A DNA stretch of 64,000 nt from Firmicutes bacterium UBA2116 (lineage in GTDB: Bacteria; Bacillota; Clostridia; Tissierellales; Sedimentibacteraceae). A program made the position numbers and the translations under genes. The stretch is taken from the NCBI GenBank assembly GCA_002331025.1, contig DCYG01000022.1, positions 124,001 through 188,000 on the forward strand. The letters run 5' to 3'. Each line of letters begins with the position of its first letter. Position 1 is the first letter of the stretch. Below the pieces are notes generated by a model. It saw only the letters and a program-made list of their open reading frames with translations. It made no database searches and was not told the DNA's origin. Of this stretch, positions 33,374 through 41,475 are shown one piece after another.

Positions 33374-33673
33374 ATGATTGGAATATTAAATTTACGTTTT
33401 GAAGGACAATTGCATCATTTGGAGCGAATTGCTGAAATTCTTGAATTTGCAGTTGCATTTGAATACAGAGGCAGAGGTATAGGAAAAGAAATGTTAGCTC
33501 AAAGCTATCAAATTGCAAAGGATAATGTCTGCTCTCAAATTGAACTTGCCTGCAACCAATTACGTAAAGATGCACATCGCTTTTATACAAGGGAATGCAT
33601 GAATAATTTTCATTTCAAATTCTACAAACGATTGCTTGATGATGGTTCTCAGGAAAACATTCTTGGAAGATAA
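33374..33673 (+). pseudogene. N-terminally truncated GNAT acetyltransferase
   Basis: The open frame encodes 99 aa beginning at the third strand of the GNAT fold (MIGILNLRFEGQLHHLERIA), then the acetyl-CoA loop EYRGRGIGKEML and CNQLRKDAHRFYTRECMNNF. About 50 N-terminal residues are missing. No ribosome binding site precedes the ATG; a GGGGGGG-ATG upstream (33352) opens a different frame that stops after 16 codons. A remnant is likely. Confidence 0.6.
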
Positions 33674-33747
33674 GACTTTTGATGAGCAAGCCTAAGAACT
33701 TAATAGAGATAAAGAAAGAATGATAAAAATATTTGCGGAGATATAAA

Positions 33748-34605
33748 ATGAGAACAGAAAAAGAAATGTTTGATCTAATTCTTAATGTTGCAAATGCTGA
33801 TGAACGTATAAAAGCCGTAATTATGGTTGGTTCCCGTGCAAATCCTGATTGTCCTAAAGATATATATCAGGATTATGATATTATATATTCTGTGGATAGT
33901 GTTGAGCCGTTTTACAACAATTTAGAGTGGATGGGAGGAAACTTTGGCAAACCATCTGCAATGCAATTGCCTGAACTTAGTACACACCCGCTTTTACCAC
34001 CGGCAAATGACAGACATTTTACTTATCTTATGCTATTTCCCGATGGAAACCGAATTGATTTAACAATAGAAAAATATCCATACATTTATAATGGCGAACC
34101 TGCTGTAATTCTACTTGATAAAAAAGGTTTTTTACCTGATATTGAAGTAAATCCATCATTTTTCTATATAAAAAGACCGACTCCTGAAATATATCATAAT
34201 ACTTGCAATGAATTTTGGTGGTGTCTCAACAATGTTGCCAAAGGAATTGCACGTGATGAACTGCCATATGTTATGGATATGTTTTCGCATTACGTACGTG
34301 ATATGTTAAATCAAATGGTAGAATGGTATATCGGTATAAAAAATAATTTTAACGTTTCAGCAGGTAAAATGGGTAAGTATTATAAAAGATATTTACCTGT
34401 GCATCTTTATGAAATGTATGCACTGACTTATTCTGACAGTGATTATCACAATATATGGAAATCTGTTCTTACAGCCTGTGAGCTTTTTAGATTATTAGCA
34501 TTAGAAGTGGCAAGCTCTTTCGATTATACCTACAATAAACAAGAAGATGAAAATATGATGAAATATATTTATTTTATTAAAAATAAGCTTGATTATAAAA
34601 AATAA
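33748..34605 (+). CDS. Aminoglycoside 6-adenylyltransferase-like protein (AadE/AAD6 family)
   Basis: 285 aa. The nucleotidyltransferase signature is AVIMVGSRANPDCPKDIYQD then YDIIYSVD (GSR and D-x-D type), followed by MLFPDGNRIDLTI. The C-terminal helical domain has EFWWCLNNVAKGIARDELPY and MLNQMVEWYIG, all typical of AadE/AadK streptomycin 6-adenylyltransferases. Resistance in practice is not proven by sequence. The start ATG 33748 follows GCGGAGATATAAA; the frame from 33733 reads through the ribosome binding site. A collapsed copy lies at 30248. Confidence 0.85.
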   Translation: MRTEKEMFDLILNVANADERIKAVIMVGSRANPDCPKDIYQDYDIIYSVDSVEPFYNNLEWMGGNFGKPSAMQLPELSTHPLLPPANDRHFTYLMLFPDGNRIDLTIEKYPYIYNGEPAVILLDKKGFLPDIEVNPSFFYIKRPTPEIYHNTCNEFWWCLNNVAKGIARDELPYVMDMFSHYVRDMLNQMVEWYIGIKNNFNVSAGKMGKYYKRYLPVHLYEMYALTYSDSDYHNIWKSVLTACELFRLLALEVASSFDYTYNKQEDENMMKYIYFIKNKLDYKK

Positions 34606-34673
34606 CATTAGCTATAAATTCCCAATTTTAAGTGATAATTATTTTACAAATGTTCCACTGGATGCTGTTGACA

Positions 34674-34707
34674 ATAGCGTCCAACTGTATATAGAAGTTG
34701 GCGCTAT
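34674..34707. repeat. Hairpin in the aadE-GNAT spacer
   Basis: ATAGCG-T-CCAACT (34674-34686) pairs with AGTTGG-CGCTAT (34696-34707), twelve pairs with one bulged T. It lies in a 195-nt spacer holding no credible gene. The motif AAATTAGAATTTA at 34775 before the next gene is shared with 52955. Confidence 0.55.
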
Positions 34708-34800
34708 GTGTGAAGCGCATTTGAAATTTGTAACATTCTTCCGAATAATGTTATGTGCATTCTACGAAATTGATAAATTAGAATTTAGCGAGGTGATTTT

Positions 34801-35226
34801 ATGAATGAAATAGGAATTGAGATAAGAGATAGTTTAAATATTGATGAATATAATAAATTAAGAAAACAAGTTGGATGGGAACCTAAAAATCCAATCGTTG
34901 TAGAAAAAGCTATAAAAAATAGCACTATTGTGAAAAAAGCTATATATGATAATTTTGCAGTTGGAATGGCCAGAGCAATTGGAGATGGCATGTCATATCT
35001 TTTAGTTGATGTAGTGGTAAATTCAAAATATCAGAAAAAAGGAATAGGAAAAAAACTTGTAAATTCTATAATAGATGATATAAAAGAAAATACAATTGCT
35101 GGAGAGTATAGTACCATTAACTTGATATCGATAAAAGGTATGGAAAAATTTTATGAAAGTTGCGGATTTGAAGCCGTACCCTTCGGTTATAATGGGAACG
35201 GTATGAGAATAAAAATTGAAAAATAA
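34801..35226 (+). CDS. GNAT-family N-acetyltransferase
   Basis: 141 aa, one complete GNAT fold. N-terminal EYNKLRKQVGWEPKNP, the acetyl-CoA loop VVVNSKYQKKGIGKKLVNSI (V-x-x-x-Y-Q-x-x-G-I-G) and a C-terminal SIKGMEKFYESCGFEAVP are visible. Substrate unknown. ATG follows GCGAGGTGATTTT. Confidence 0.88.
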   Translation: MNEIGIEIRDSLNIDEYNKLRKQVGWEPKNPIVVEKAIKNSTIVKKAIYDNFAVGMARAIGDGMSYLLVDVVVNSKYQKKGIGKKLVNSIIDDIKENTIAGEYSTINLISIKGMEKFYESCGFEAVPFGYNGNGMRIKIEK

Positions 35227-35303
35227 TTATTCAAATTTCAATTTAACATACGGATATGTTAAAGAGAATTTGCAAATTTTTTGTTCGATTTGTGGAAAAG
35301 TAT

Positions 35304-35495
35304 TTGAAAAAAGTGAGAATTACTGTGCTATGCAAGAAATTCTATCCGGACCTTGCGGATGAGTACTTGACAGATGTAAAAGAAGTGGACCATGTCCATT
35401 ACTGGATGTAGGAAATGAATTTATCTTTGAAGGCAGTGCGAAAATGCCGGAAGGGTTTTGCCCTTAGGCATGGATTGACATATATAGCGGACTAA
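35304..35495 (+). pseudogene. Degraded second copy of the TIGR04076-family gene
   Basis: It matches the first 60 codons of the intact gene at 38527: LKKVRITVLCKKFYPDLADE, then after a one-base deletion near 35369 GPCPLLDVGNEFIFEGSAKM, then PEGFCP and TAG in place of the TGG Trp codon, then AWIDIY. The start ATG is changed to TTG. The rest of the gene is lost. Two independent lesions make a pseudogene certain. Confidence 0.85.
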
Positions 35496-35568
35496 CTGAA
35501 TACTTTTATGCAACTTCAAAAACTTGACTAATTATAAAATATAACATACAATATAAAAGAACAAATGT

Positions 35569-35580
35569 TCTTGATAATGA
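35569..35580. promoter_or_regulatory. Orphan LexA-box-like palindrome
   Basis: GAACAAATGTTC fits the Gram-positive SOS operator GAAC-N4-GTTC. No intact gene starts directly after it; a remnant follows. It may be what remains of an SOS-controlled gene, or chance. Confidence 0.35.
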
Positions 35581-35593
35581 ATTTTCCGGGAGT

Positions 35594-35736
35594 AGATGGA
35601 TTAATGGATTCATAGATTATTATACAAGTCAAGGATATGGATTATATAATAACTTAAAGGGGATAGAAGGAGTTTGATCTCAAGTTGTTTAAGGAAAGAA
35701 TAACCCCAATTATAGATAGAAACTTTTAACACATAG
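35594..35736 (+). pseudogene. Partial duplicate of the P-loop gene (30321-31163)
   Basis: About 85 bases match 30937-31020 of the intact gene almost base for base. The sequence then jumps across about 85 deleted bases to GATCTCAAGTTG and matches the gene end and the first bases after its stop (AACTTTTAACACATAG). The deletion shifts the frame. Very high identity says the copy is recent. Confidence 0.85.
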
Positions 35737-35767
35737 ACATTTGTTAATATTTATGGAGGCTGAATTG

Positions 35768-36169
35768 ATGAATGATTTTACAAAGGAAGATATGGAGGAG
35801 GCACTTCGAGCTATAACTTCAATGATTAGCAGGACGGAGAAATCAAAAGAAAAATTTGCTCAAGGCACTTCCCAGCATACATTGCAAAAGAACAGGCTTA
35901 GAGCGCTAAATATAGTTTCATCGTTAATATCGAAAGAATTAAAAGAGAGTAATGGTATGGATTGTTATACCAAAGAAGATTTGGAAAAAGCACTTGCACC
36001 AATAGCTTCTCTGATCAGTAAATCTGAGAAAGCACAGAAAAAATTAGCACAGGGTACATGGCAGCATACGATGTTAAGTAATAATCTCAAAGCACTATAT
36101 ATAGCTTCGCCATTTTTAACGAAGGCATTGAGCGAGATAAGTGCCGGAAAAAGGCAGGCTTTGAAATAA
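35768..36169 (+). CDS. Protein made of two tandem ~60-residue repeats
   Basis: 133 aa. Repeat 1: FTKEDMEEALRAITSMISR onward to FAQGTSQHTLQKNRLRALNI; repeat 2: YTKEDLEKALAPIASLISK onward to LAQGTWQHTMLSNNLKALYI. Both are predicted helical, with an invariant QGT-x-QHT core. An internal gene duplication made it. The family is not one I can name; no enzyme motif. The start ATG 35768 follows GGAGG at 35755-35759; ATG 35753 overlaps that ribosome binding site. Confidence 0.65.
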   Translation: MNDFTKEDMEEALRAITSMISRTEKSKEKFAQGTSQHTLQKNRLRALNIVSSLISKELKESNGMDCYTKEDLEKALAPIASLISKSEKAQKKLAQGTWQHTMLSNNLKALYIASPFLTKALSEISAGKRQALK

Positions 36170-36241
36170 GTGTTGAAAATGAGCAGGAATATATCATGAT
36201 TTGCAATCTTAATAATTGAACAAAAGGAGGTAATGAAGTAT

Positions 36242-36736
36242 ATGGTAAGAGAAATATTGAAACTTGGGAACCCACAGTTATATGAAATAAGTGAAGAAAT
36301 TACGAAGGACGACCTTGGTTTTTTGCCGGAGTGGGTAGAATACTTACATGATACTCTTATGGATTATCGTAAAAAATATGGAGCAGGACGTGCAGTTGCT
36401 GCACCTCAGATAGGAATTAAGAAAAGGCTTCTATATATGCTTACGGACAAACCCTATATTTTCGTAAACCCGGTGATGAGTTTTCCAGATGATGAAAGAT
36501 ATATGTTAAAAGATGATTGTATGTCCTTTCCCGGACTGATAGTTAAGGTAGAGCGGTATAAAAGAGCGGATATTCTTTATTTAGATGAGAATTTTAATCC
36601 TCAAAAAATGCATTTGGAGGGCGATCTCTCAGAGCTATTACAGCATGAGTACGATCACTTAGATGGAATCTTAGCTACCATGCGTGCAGTTGACAATAAG
36701 TCGTTTTATCTGGAACATATGAAAAGGGATTTATGA
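36242..36736 (+). CDS. Peptide deformylase (second-type, array copy)
   Basis: 164 aa. It removes formyl from the N-terminal Met of new proteins. The three motifs are there in slightly changed form: GAGRAVAAPQIG (G-x-G-x-A-A-x-Q), DDCMSFPG (normally EGCLS) and QHEYDHLDG (HExxH). Metal ligands Cys and two His are kept. The usual def-fmt neighbours are absent, so it is probably an extra copy, as known for deformylase-inhibitor tolerance. AAGGAGG (36224-36230) is 11 nt before ATG 36242 and only 2 nt before ATG 36233; the start is uncertain between the two. Confidence 0.85.
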   Translation: MVREILKLGNPQLYEISEEITKDDLGFLPEWVEYLHDTLMDYRKKYGAGRAVAAPQIGIKKRLLYMLTDKPYIFVNPVMSFPDDERYMLKDDCMSFPGLIVKVERYKRADILYLDENFNPQKMHLEGDLSELLQHEYDHLDGILATMRAVDNKSFYLEHMKRDL

Positions 36737-37071
36737 TGGCTGCACATGAGTTTGGTATTATGCAAAAAAATCCAAGTTATGAAGAACGATTCGATTCTTA
36801 CGAACCGCAAAAATACAATTGTATTTATATTGATGATGACTTTATCGAACCCATTATGGATGAGCTGCAAAGTATAGATTGTTATTGGCATACCTTGCAG
36901 AGATCGGAAAAGGGTCTTGCATATTGTGGTGTTACTCTTATTCCATACGAATCAATGGAATCGTTTATAAATATTTTGTTACTCCAAAATAATGAAGCAT
37001 ATGATCCTTTGATTCACTTAGCCAATCAGGCAAAAGAAAACAAAAACTATTTAATTCATTTTGGTATCTGA
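36733..37071 (+). CDS. Conserved hypothetical protein
   Basis: 112 aa, overlapping the deformylase stop (ATGA). Sequence features: HEFGIMQKNPSYEERFDSYE, YNCIYIDDDFIEPIMDELQS and CYWHTLQRSEKGLAYCGVTL. Soluble, acidic, no signal peptide and no recognised motif. The tight coupling to the deformylase gene suggests a joint unit that moved together. Confidence 0.6.
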   Translation: MMAAHEFGIMQKNPSYEERFDSYEPQKYNCIYIDDDFIEPIMDELQSIDCYWHTLQRSEKGLAYCGVTLIPYESMESFINILLLQNNEAYDPLIHLANQAKENKNYLIHFGI

Positions 37072-37124
37072 ATTATTTTTGAAAATTCTTAACAGCAATG
37101 AACAGGAATTTAGGAGGCTTGTTT

Positions 37125-37229
37125 GTGGAAGGCATAGAAAGATATAAAATAAGGCTACTTCCGTATAGTAAGGAATGGGTAAACAAATTTTTTCAAATCC
37201 AAATAATCAACGGGGGTGAAATCTATTAA
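37125..37229 (+). pseudogene. N-terminal fragment of a GrpB/UPF0157-like gene
   Basis: GTG 37125 has a good ribosome binding site (TAGGAGG) and opens 34 codons: VEGIERYKIRLLPYSKEWVN then a stop at 37227. YKIRLLPYSKEW resembles the first strand of the GrpB nucleotidyltransferase-like family. The rest is replaced by the start of the next gene. Confidence 0.45.
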
Positions 37230-37755
37230 ATACGTTCCTAACGGCATTACAATTATCAGAATATTTGCATCTGTCAGTTTGTTGCTTGTAAAACCATTTT
37301 CAGCATTTTTCTTTTTCTTTTATCTTACGTGTGGAATTAGTGACGTTTTAGACGGATATATTGCAAGAAAAATGGATGTTACCAGCAAATCAGGGCAGGT
37401 ATTAGATAGTATTGCTGATTTGATATTTATTAGTATTGTGTTGTCAATTTTTATACCAATTATGAACTTTCCACTGTGGATTATCTGCTGGATAGTTGTT
37501 ATTGCTGTAATACGCTTGCTTTCAATATTTTTTGGTATTGTAAGATATCATCAGCTTGCTTTTTTACATACTTATGCCAACAAAGCTACGGGTATAATCT
37601 TGTTTTTCTTTCCTTTTCTATTTTCTGTTTTAGGAAAAGAAATAACATCAATTATTATTTGTTGTATAGCGAGTATTTCGGCAGCTGAGGAATTGATAAT
37701 TAATCTGACTTCAAAAACACTACATAGAGATAGAGGTTCAATCTTCAGCAAATAG
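37216..37755 (+). CDS. CDP-alcohol phosphatidyltransferase family protein
   Basis: 179 aa with about five membrane helices. The catalytic motif D-x2-DG-x2-AR-x8-G-x3-D-x3-D is complete (DVLDGYIARKMDVTSKSGQV, then LDSIAD). It makes phospholipids such as phosphatidylglycerol-phosphate from CDP-diacylglycerol; the alcohol partner is unknown. The start is unclear: GTG 37216 sits inside the GGGGGTG that should serve as ribosome binding site, and the better spaced codon is ATT at 37225, possibly a mutated ATG. Junction with the GrpB fragment. Confidence 0.78.
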   Translation: MKSIKYVPNGITIIRIFASVSLLLVKPFSAFFFFFYLTCGISDVLDGYIARKMDVTSKSGQVLDSIADLIFISIVLSIFIPIMNFPLWIICWIVVIAVIRLLSIFFGIVRYHQLAFLHTYANKATGIILFFFPFLFSVLGKEITSIIICCIASISAAEELIINLTSKTLHRDRGSIFSK

Positions 37756-37880
37756 GTTGGTACAGGTATGCTTACGATGATATAGCTGATATTGAATATT
37801 CCACCTGATTGTTGAACAAATATAGAATATATTGTGTAAAACAGAAATTTACTAATTAAAAAGAATGAGAGGAAATCAAA

Positions 37881-38348
37881 ATGGTGCATTTAGTGTATTG
37901 TGATAATACAGGGAAAAAAGGTGAACGTGTTTTGGATAAAATTTTATCCGGAACCAAGACAATGGTAGTAAGAGGAGCAGCCGGCCGCAAAATACCTCAC
38001 AGCAGGGTATTTGAAGGTGAGACGGTCTACTTTATGGAAAAAGGAACATCAAGTATTTCTGCCTTTGCTACGGTGAAAGTTGTTCAAAATTATGTTAAGC
38101 TGACTGAGGACGAGATTACAAGGACACTGAAAGACAATCAGGACAAGTTAAACTTAACTGAGAAACAAAAAGAGCGCTGGCATAAGAAATGCTTATGTCT
38201 TGTAGAATTCGGAGATCTTAAGCAAATCGAACCTCCGCTTGCATTTGACCATCAGGGAAATATGGACGATTGGCTGGTTATTGATAAAATTGAAGATGTA
38301 GTAGTGGGAACAAGCATACCTTACAACTATGAAAAATCTAAGTTTTAG
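37881..38348 (+). CDS. ASCH/PUA-like domain protein (tentative)
   Basis: 155 aa. RVLDKILSGTKTMVVRGAAG, RVFEGETVYFMEKGT and SAFATVKVVQNYVKLTEDE resemble the small beta-barrel ASCH/PUA group that binds RNA or nucleotides; the match is by pattern only. No catalytic motif of the known ASCH nucleases is evident. ATG follows GAGAGGAAATCAAA. Stand-alone. Confidence 0.5.
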   Translation: MVHLVYCDNTGKKGERVLDKILSGTKTMVVRGAAGRKIPHSRVFEGETVYFMEKGTSSISAFATVKVVQNYVKLTEDEITRTLKDNQDKLNLTEKQKERWHKKCLCLVEFGDLKQIEPPLAFDHQGNMDDWLVIDKIEDVVVGTSIPYNYEKSKF

Positions 38349-38526
38349 TTTATTAGAGAAAAATTTTTAAATATACTTATATTTGATGAATACATGCTGT
38401 GGATGGGACCAATGTTTACCCGGAAGAAGAATTGGAACATTTTTCAGAATAATATTATGAATATTTACAAAATACGTATATATTAAATAAGAATTTGTGA
38501 ATTTATACGATTTGGAGGAAAAGCAT

Positions 38527-38856
38527 ATGAAAAAAGTGAAAATTACCGTGCTGCGCAAGGAATTCTATCCTGAGCTTGCGGATGAATACCTGACAGATGG
38601 TAAAAAGGTAGGGCCGTGTCCGTTATTAGATGTTGGTAATGAATTTATTTTTGAAGGCAGTGCAAAAATGCCGGAAGGGTTTTGCCCTTGGGCATGGATT
38701 GATATATATCGCAGTATTAGTTCAATGTCATCCGGTTCTACATGTAAGCCGTGGAACAAAAAGGATGGGCAAACTATAGTGTGCTGTACAGATGGTATAC
38801 GACCTGTTGTGTTCAATGTAGAGGCGATTGGTGATAATTTGAATTCAATTGAATAG
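38527..38856 (+). CDS. TIGR04076 family protein
   Basis: 109 aa. Family features: MKKVKITVLRKEFYPELADE, the Cys pattern GPCPLLDVGNEFIFEG, EGFCPWAWIDIYRSI and CCTDGIRPVVFNVE. These are small Cys-containing proteins of unknown function, frequent in anaerobes. The start ATG 38527 follows TTGGAGGAAAAGCAT. A degraded copy lies at 35304-35495, and the array therefore held two. Confidence 0.75.
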   Translation: MKKVKITVLRKEFYPELADEYLTDGKKVGPCPLLDVGNEFIFEGSAKMPEGFCPWAWIDIYRSISSMSSGSTCKPWNKKDGQTIVCCTDGIRPVVFNVEAIGDNLNSIE

Positions 38857-38882
38857 CTTGCTAATCAAAGAGTTGGAGAGTT

Positions 38883-38963
38883 ATGCTTGACTTCGCCGGA
38901 CATCCGTTTTGCCTATGTCAAATGAAATCAATTATTGAGAGTGATCATTTTGCGTTGTTATAA
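38883..38963 (+). pseudogene. C-terminal fragment of a VOC gene
   Basis: MLDFAGHPFCLCQM, then twelve residues and a stop. D-x-AGHPFCLC is the classic end of the short glyoxalase-like VOC group. Nothing of the rest remains. Confidence 0.55.
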
Positions 38964-39007
38964 AAAATCATGAAATTAAATAGAAGATTTATGGAGATAA
39001 AAATCAT

Positions 39008-39127
39008 CCAATCGTATACCTTGCAACGGATCATATAGGGTTGTACGAAAAATATGGTTATACATATTTGGAAACACGTAAAGACTATTTGGATGAAGAT
39101 ACAAGAATATATTATAAAAAGCTGTAA
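39008..39127 (+). pseudogene. C-terminal fragment of a GNAT gene
   Basis: 39 codons to the stop at 39125: PIVYLATDHIGLYEKYGYTY, LETRKDYLDEDTRIYYKKL. The H-x-GLYEKYGY block is the last strand-helix of GNAT enzymes. No start and no acetyl-CoA loop. Confidence 0.6.
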
Positions 39128-39172
39128 AATTACTTATGTTTTAAAATGTATATGAGTTTAGAGGTAGCTAAA

Positions 39173-39754
39173 ATGAAGGATTTTAACAGAACAAATTTAT
39201 CCTTTTCACTTTGTGGTCTTAACTGCGAATTATGTTCTATGCACTTAGACGGGTATTGCCCCGGCTGTGGAGGAGGTGCCGGTAACCAATCTTGTACAAT
39301 AGCAAGATGCAGTTTGCAGCATGGCAAAGTTGAATTCTGCTTTCTCTGTCCTGAATATCCCTGCCGGAAATATGAAGGCACAGAAGAATATGATTCATTT
39401 ATTACCCATCAGCGACAGTTAAAAGATACAATAAAGGCGCAGGAAATGGGAATAGAGTCCTATTGTGAAGAACAACGCCAAAAGGCTGAAATTCTAAAAA
39501 TGCTGCTGTCAGATTACAATGACGGACGCAGAAAAACATTCTATTGTGTTGCTATAAACCTTTTACCGTTGCAGGATATAGAAAATGTGATGAAACAGGT
39601 TGAAAATACTTCATGTGATAAGCTTACAACAAAAGAAAAGGCGGAAAATATAGTTTCCCTTTTCCAAGATATTGCGCATAAGCAGGGACTTATACTTAAA
39701 CTACGTAAAAAGTCAGCTAAGAATAAGCAGAAAACGCAAGAAGAGAAAGCGTAA
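39173..39754 (+). CDS. DUF3795 cysteine-rich protein
   Basis: 193 aa. The N-terminal 90 residues hold the zinc- or cluster-binding cysteines of DUF3795: CGLNCELCSM, GYCPGCGGG, ARCSLQHGKVEFCFLCPEYP and C-RKY. A helical, charged C-terminal part with a Lys-rich tail follows. Function unknown. The start ATG 39173 follows AGAGGTAGCTAAA; ATG at 39149 or 39152 are earlier options without a site. Confidence 0.82.
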   Translation: MKDFNRTNLSFSLCGLNCELCSMHLDGYCPGCGGGAGNQSCTIARCSLQHGKVEFCFLCPEYPCRKYEGTEEYDSFITHQRQLKDTIKAQEMGIESYCEEQRQKAEILKMLLSDYNDGRRKTFYCVAINLLPLQDIENVMKQVENTSCDKLTTKEKAENIVSLFQDIAHKQGLILKLRKKSAKNKQKTQEEKA

Positions 39755-39797
39755 ATATAGCATATAAGATTTATTATACTTTTTAAGGAGTGAGATA

Positions 39798-40316
39798 ATG
39801 ATACGACAAGCTACTGAACAAGATCGTATGGCATTGGGTAAAATATATTGTTTTTCTTGGAAAGAAGCATATAAAAACATAGTCCCAGATGAATATTTGA
39901 ATTCATTGACTATTGAAAAATGTTCTCCAAATAAAATAAACTCAAATGATACTCTCGTTATTGAGGATAATGGGATTATAGTTGGGTTGACAAGATTTGG
40001 AGAAGCCAGAGATAAGAGATGTGAAAACATAGGTGAATTATGGTCTATTTATATCTTGCCTGAGTTTTGGATGAAAGGATTTGGACAACTTCTATTTTCC
40101 TCTGTTACGAAAAAATTGGAGGAATTGGGATATGAGAAATTTTACCTCTGGGTGCTGAAGGATAATTTCGGAGCACTAAGATTCTATGAAAAAATGGGCA
40201 TGATAAATACTAATATTGAACAAATAATAAACATTGGCGGGAAAGATTTAGTTGAAATTAAATATGAATTTTCTTTAAAAAATTCTTTGAATTACTTGAG
40301 AAGGATAGAGCGGTAA
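39798..40316 (+). CDS. GNAT-family N-acetyltransferase
   Basis: 172 aa, full fold. MIRQATEQDRMALGKIYCFS at the start, acetyl-CoA loop LPEFWMKGFGQLLFSSV (G-x-G in the usual place), NFGALRFYEKMGM near the end. It resembles the RimI-like stand-alone enzymes. ATG follows AAGGAGTGAGATA. Confidence 0.88.
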   Translation: MIRQATEQDRMALGKIYCFSWKEAYKNIVPDEYLNSLTIEKCSPNKINSNDTLVIEDNGIIVGLTRFGEARDKRCENIGELWSIYILPEFWMKGFGQLLFSSVTKKLEELGYEKFYLWVLKDNFGALRFYEKMGMINTNIEQIINIGGKDLVEIKYEFSLKNSLNYLRRIER

Positions 40317-40422
40317 AAAGGATATTAGACCCTTACTCAAACTGTGTAAATGACGATGACCTAATAATATATTTCTTAAAATATTTAGTATAATGTTCAT
40401 AAAATCATGGAGGAACGTGCAA

Positions 40423-40767
40423 ATGAAAACACGATTAACACATGTCAGAGCAAACGTAAAAAATCTGCAGAAATCAATTGAATGGTACGAAAATGTTATT
40501 GGTTTTGCGGCAGAAGCTCCGTATCCGTCAGAAAATCCTGTGTATGTCAGCTTTGAATTTGAAGAGGGCGCATGTTTTTCGATAATGGTTGATGAAAAGC
40601 CATCACTTGGACGCTATAATTTTGTCGTTGATGATGTAGATATATTATGGGAGAAGTTAAAATATAAGGTTGAGATTGTAGAACCGATTTTTGATACACC
40701 ATACGGAACAAGAAAATTTACAATAAAAGATTTGGATGGAAACGAATTAGGCTTCTGCCGACAATGA
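40423..40767 (+). CDS. VOC-family protein
   Basis: 114 aa, two-module VOC fold: TRLTHVRANVKNLQKSIEWY and NFVVDDVDILWEKLKYKVEI, ending in TIKDLDGNELGFCRQ. The start ATG 40423 follows ATGGAGGAACGTGCAA. It could be a lyase or a drug-binding protein. Confidence 0.85.
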   Translation: MKTRLTHVRANVKNLQKSIEWYENVIGFAAEAPYPSENPVYVSFEFEEGACFSIMVDEKPSLGRYNFVVDDVDILWEKLKYKVEIVEPIFDTPYGTRKFTIKDLDGNELGFCRQ

Positions 40768-40862
40768 GAGTAGTTGATAGGTTTTATGAAATAAATAGAG
40801 ATTGATAATCGGCAGGAGTTTTGATTAGATAGTATTGGCACAGTTTATAGAAAGGTTAAAAA

Positions 40863-41321
40863 ATGGATGACAAATTTTATAATAAACTATTAAGTGATTT
40901 ATTAGAACTAAAAAATGAAATTGACGAAACGAAGAATAAGAAGTTAGACATGGAATTGTTGGAACGTATAATTAAGAGGTTACATTCATTTGAATGTGAA
41001 GAATGTAAGAAATATTTAAAAGTAATAAATGATCAAATCGCGATCCTTAAACAAAAACACAATGCAATAAATGAGAAAGATATAAAAGAATATAATAAAA
41101 TGAAGAATAATGTCATCTCACATTTACAGAAGGAACATAAGTTAGTAACTAAAGATTATTATATTGGAATATATATGTCATTAGGAATTACTTTAGGTCT
41201 TATATTTGGATTATCTGTGTTTGACAATATTGCACTTGGATTACCTATAGGGCTTTCCATAGGATTAGCAATTGGAACAGCAAAAGATGAAGAAGCCAAG
41301 AAAAAAGGTTTAGTTATATAA
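40863..41321 (+). CDS. Coiled-coil protein with C-terminal glycine-zipper membrane helices
   Basis: 152 aa. A charged helical region (about 1-98, with CEECKKYLKVINDQIAILKQ) is followed by two glycine-spaced hydrophobic stretches (YMSLGITLGLIFGLSVFDNI, LGLPIGLSIGLAIGTA) and a Lys-rich end. The membrane part resembles the 81-aa protein at 31266-31511, so the two are paralogs in that part. Function unknown. Confidence 0.6.
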   Translation: MDDKFYNKLLSDLLELKNEIDETKNKKLDMELLERIIKRLHSFECEECKKYLKVINDQIAILKQKHNAINEKDIKEYNKMKNNVISHLQKEHKLVTKDYYIGIYMSLGITLGLIFGLSVFDNIALGLPIGLSIGLAIGTAKDEEAKKKGLVI

Positions 41322-41475
41322 AATAAAGTCTTCAACCCATAGGGGACGGTTCTTACTGAGAAGTATAACCGCTTGCGGAAGCCATAATAATTGCAATACA
41401 AGGGTTCTTACAGTAAATGATGTAAAGTAAGTAATAGTATATTATAGAATGATAAATAGGTGATGATAAATAACT

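Noticed and set aside
34674..34707. Hairpin considered as an integron attC site
   Set aside because: GTCCAAC fits the R'' pattern, but the partner GTTGGCG does not fit GTTRRRY, and the unpaired bases typical of attC are missing.
34589..34804. 71-codon open frame between aadE-like gene and GNAT
   Set aside because: It begins inside the end of the aadE-like gene, has no ribosome binding site, spans the spacer hairpin and has no recognisable pattern; treated as chance.
38396..38452. Short reading AVDGTNVYPEEELEHFSE before a stop
   Set aside because: It looks like the end of a protein, but 18 codons after an in-frame stop are too few to assign, and no partner copy is seen in the window.
41340..41410. 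GGGGACGGTTCTTAC element with GGGTTCTTACAG nearby
   Set aside because: A similar short motif is frequent in Firmicute genomes; there is only one locus in this window, so no repeat family can be shown.
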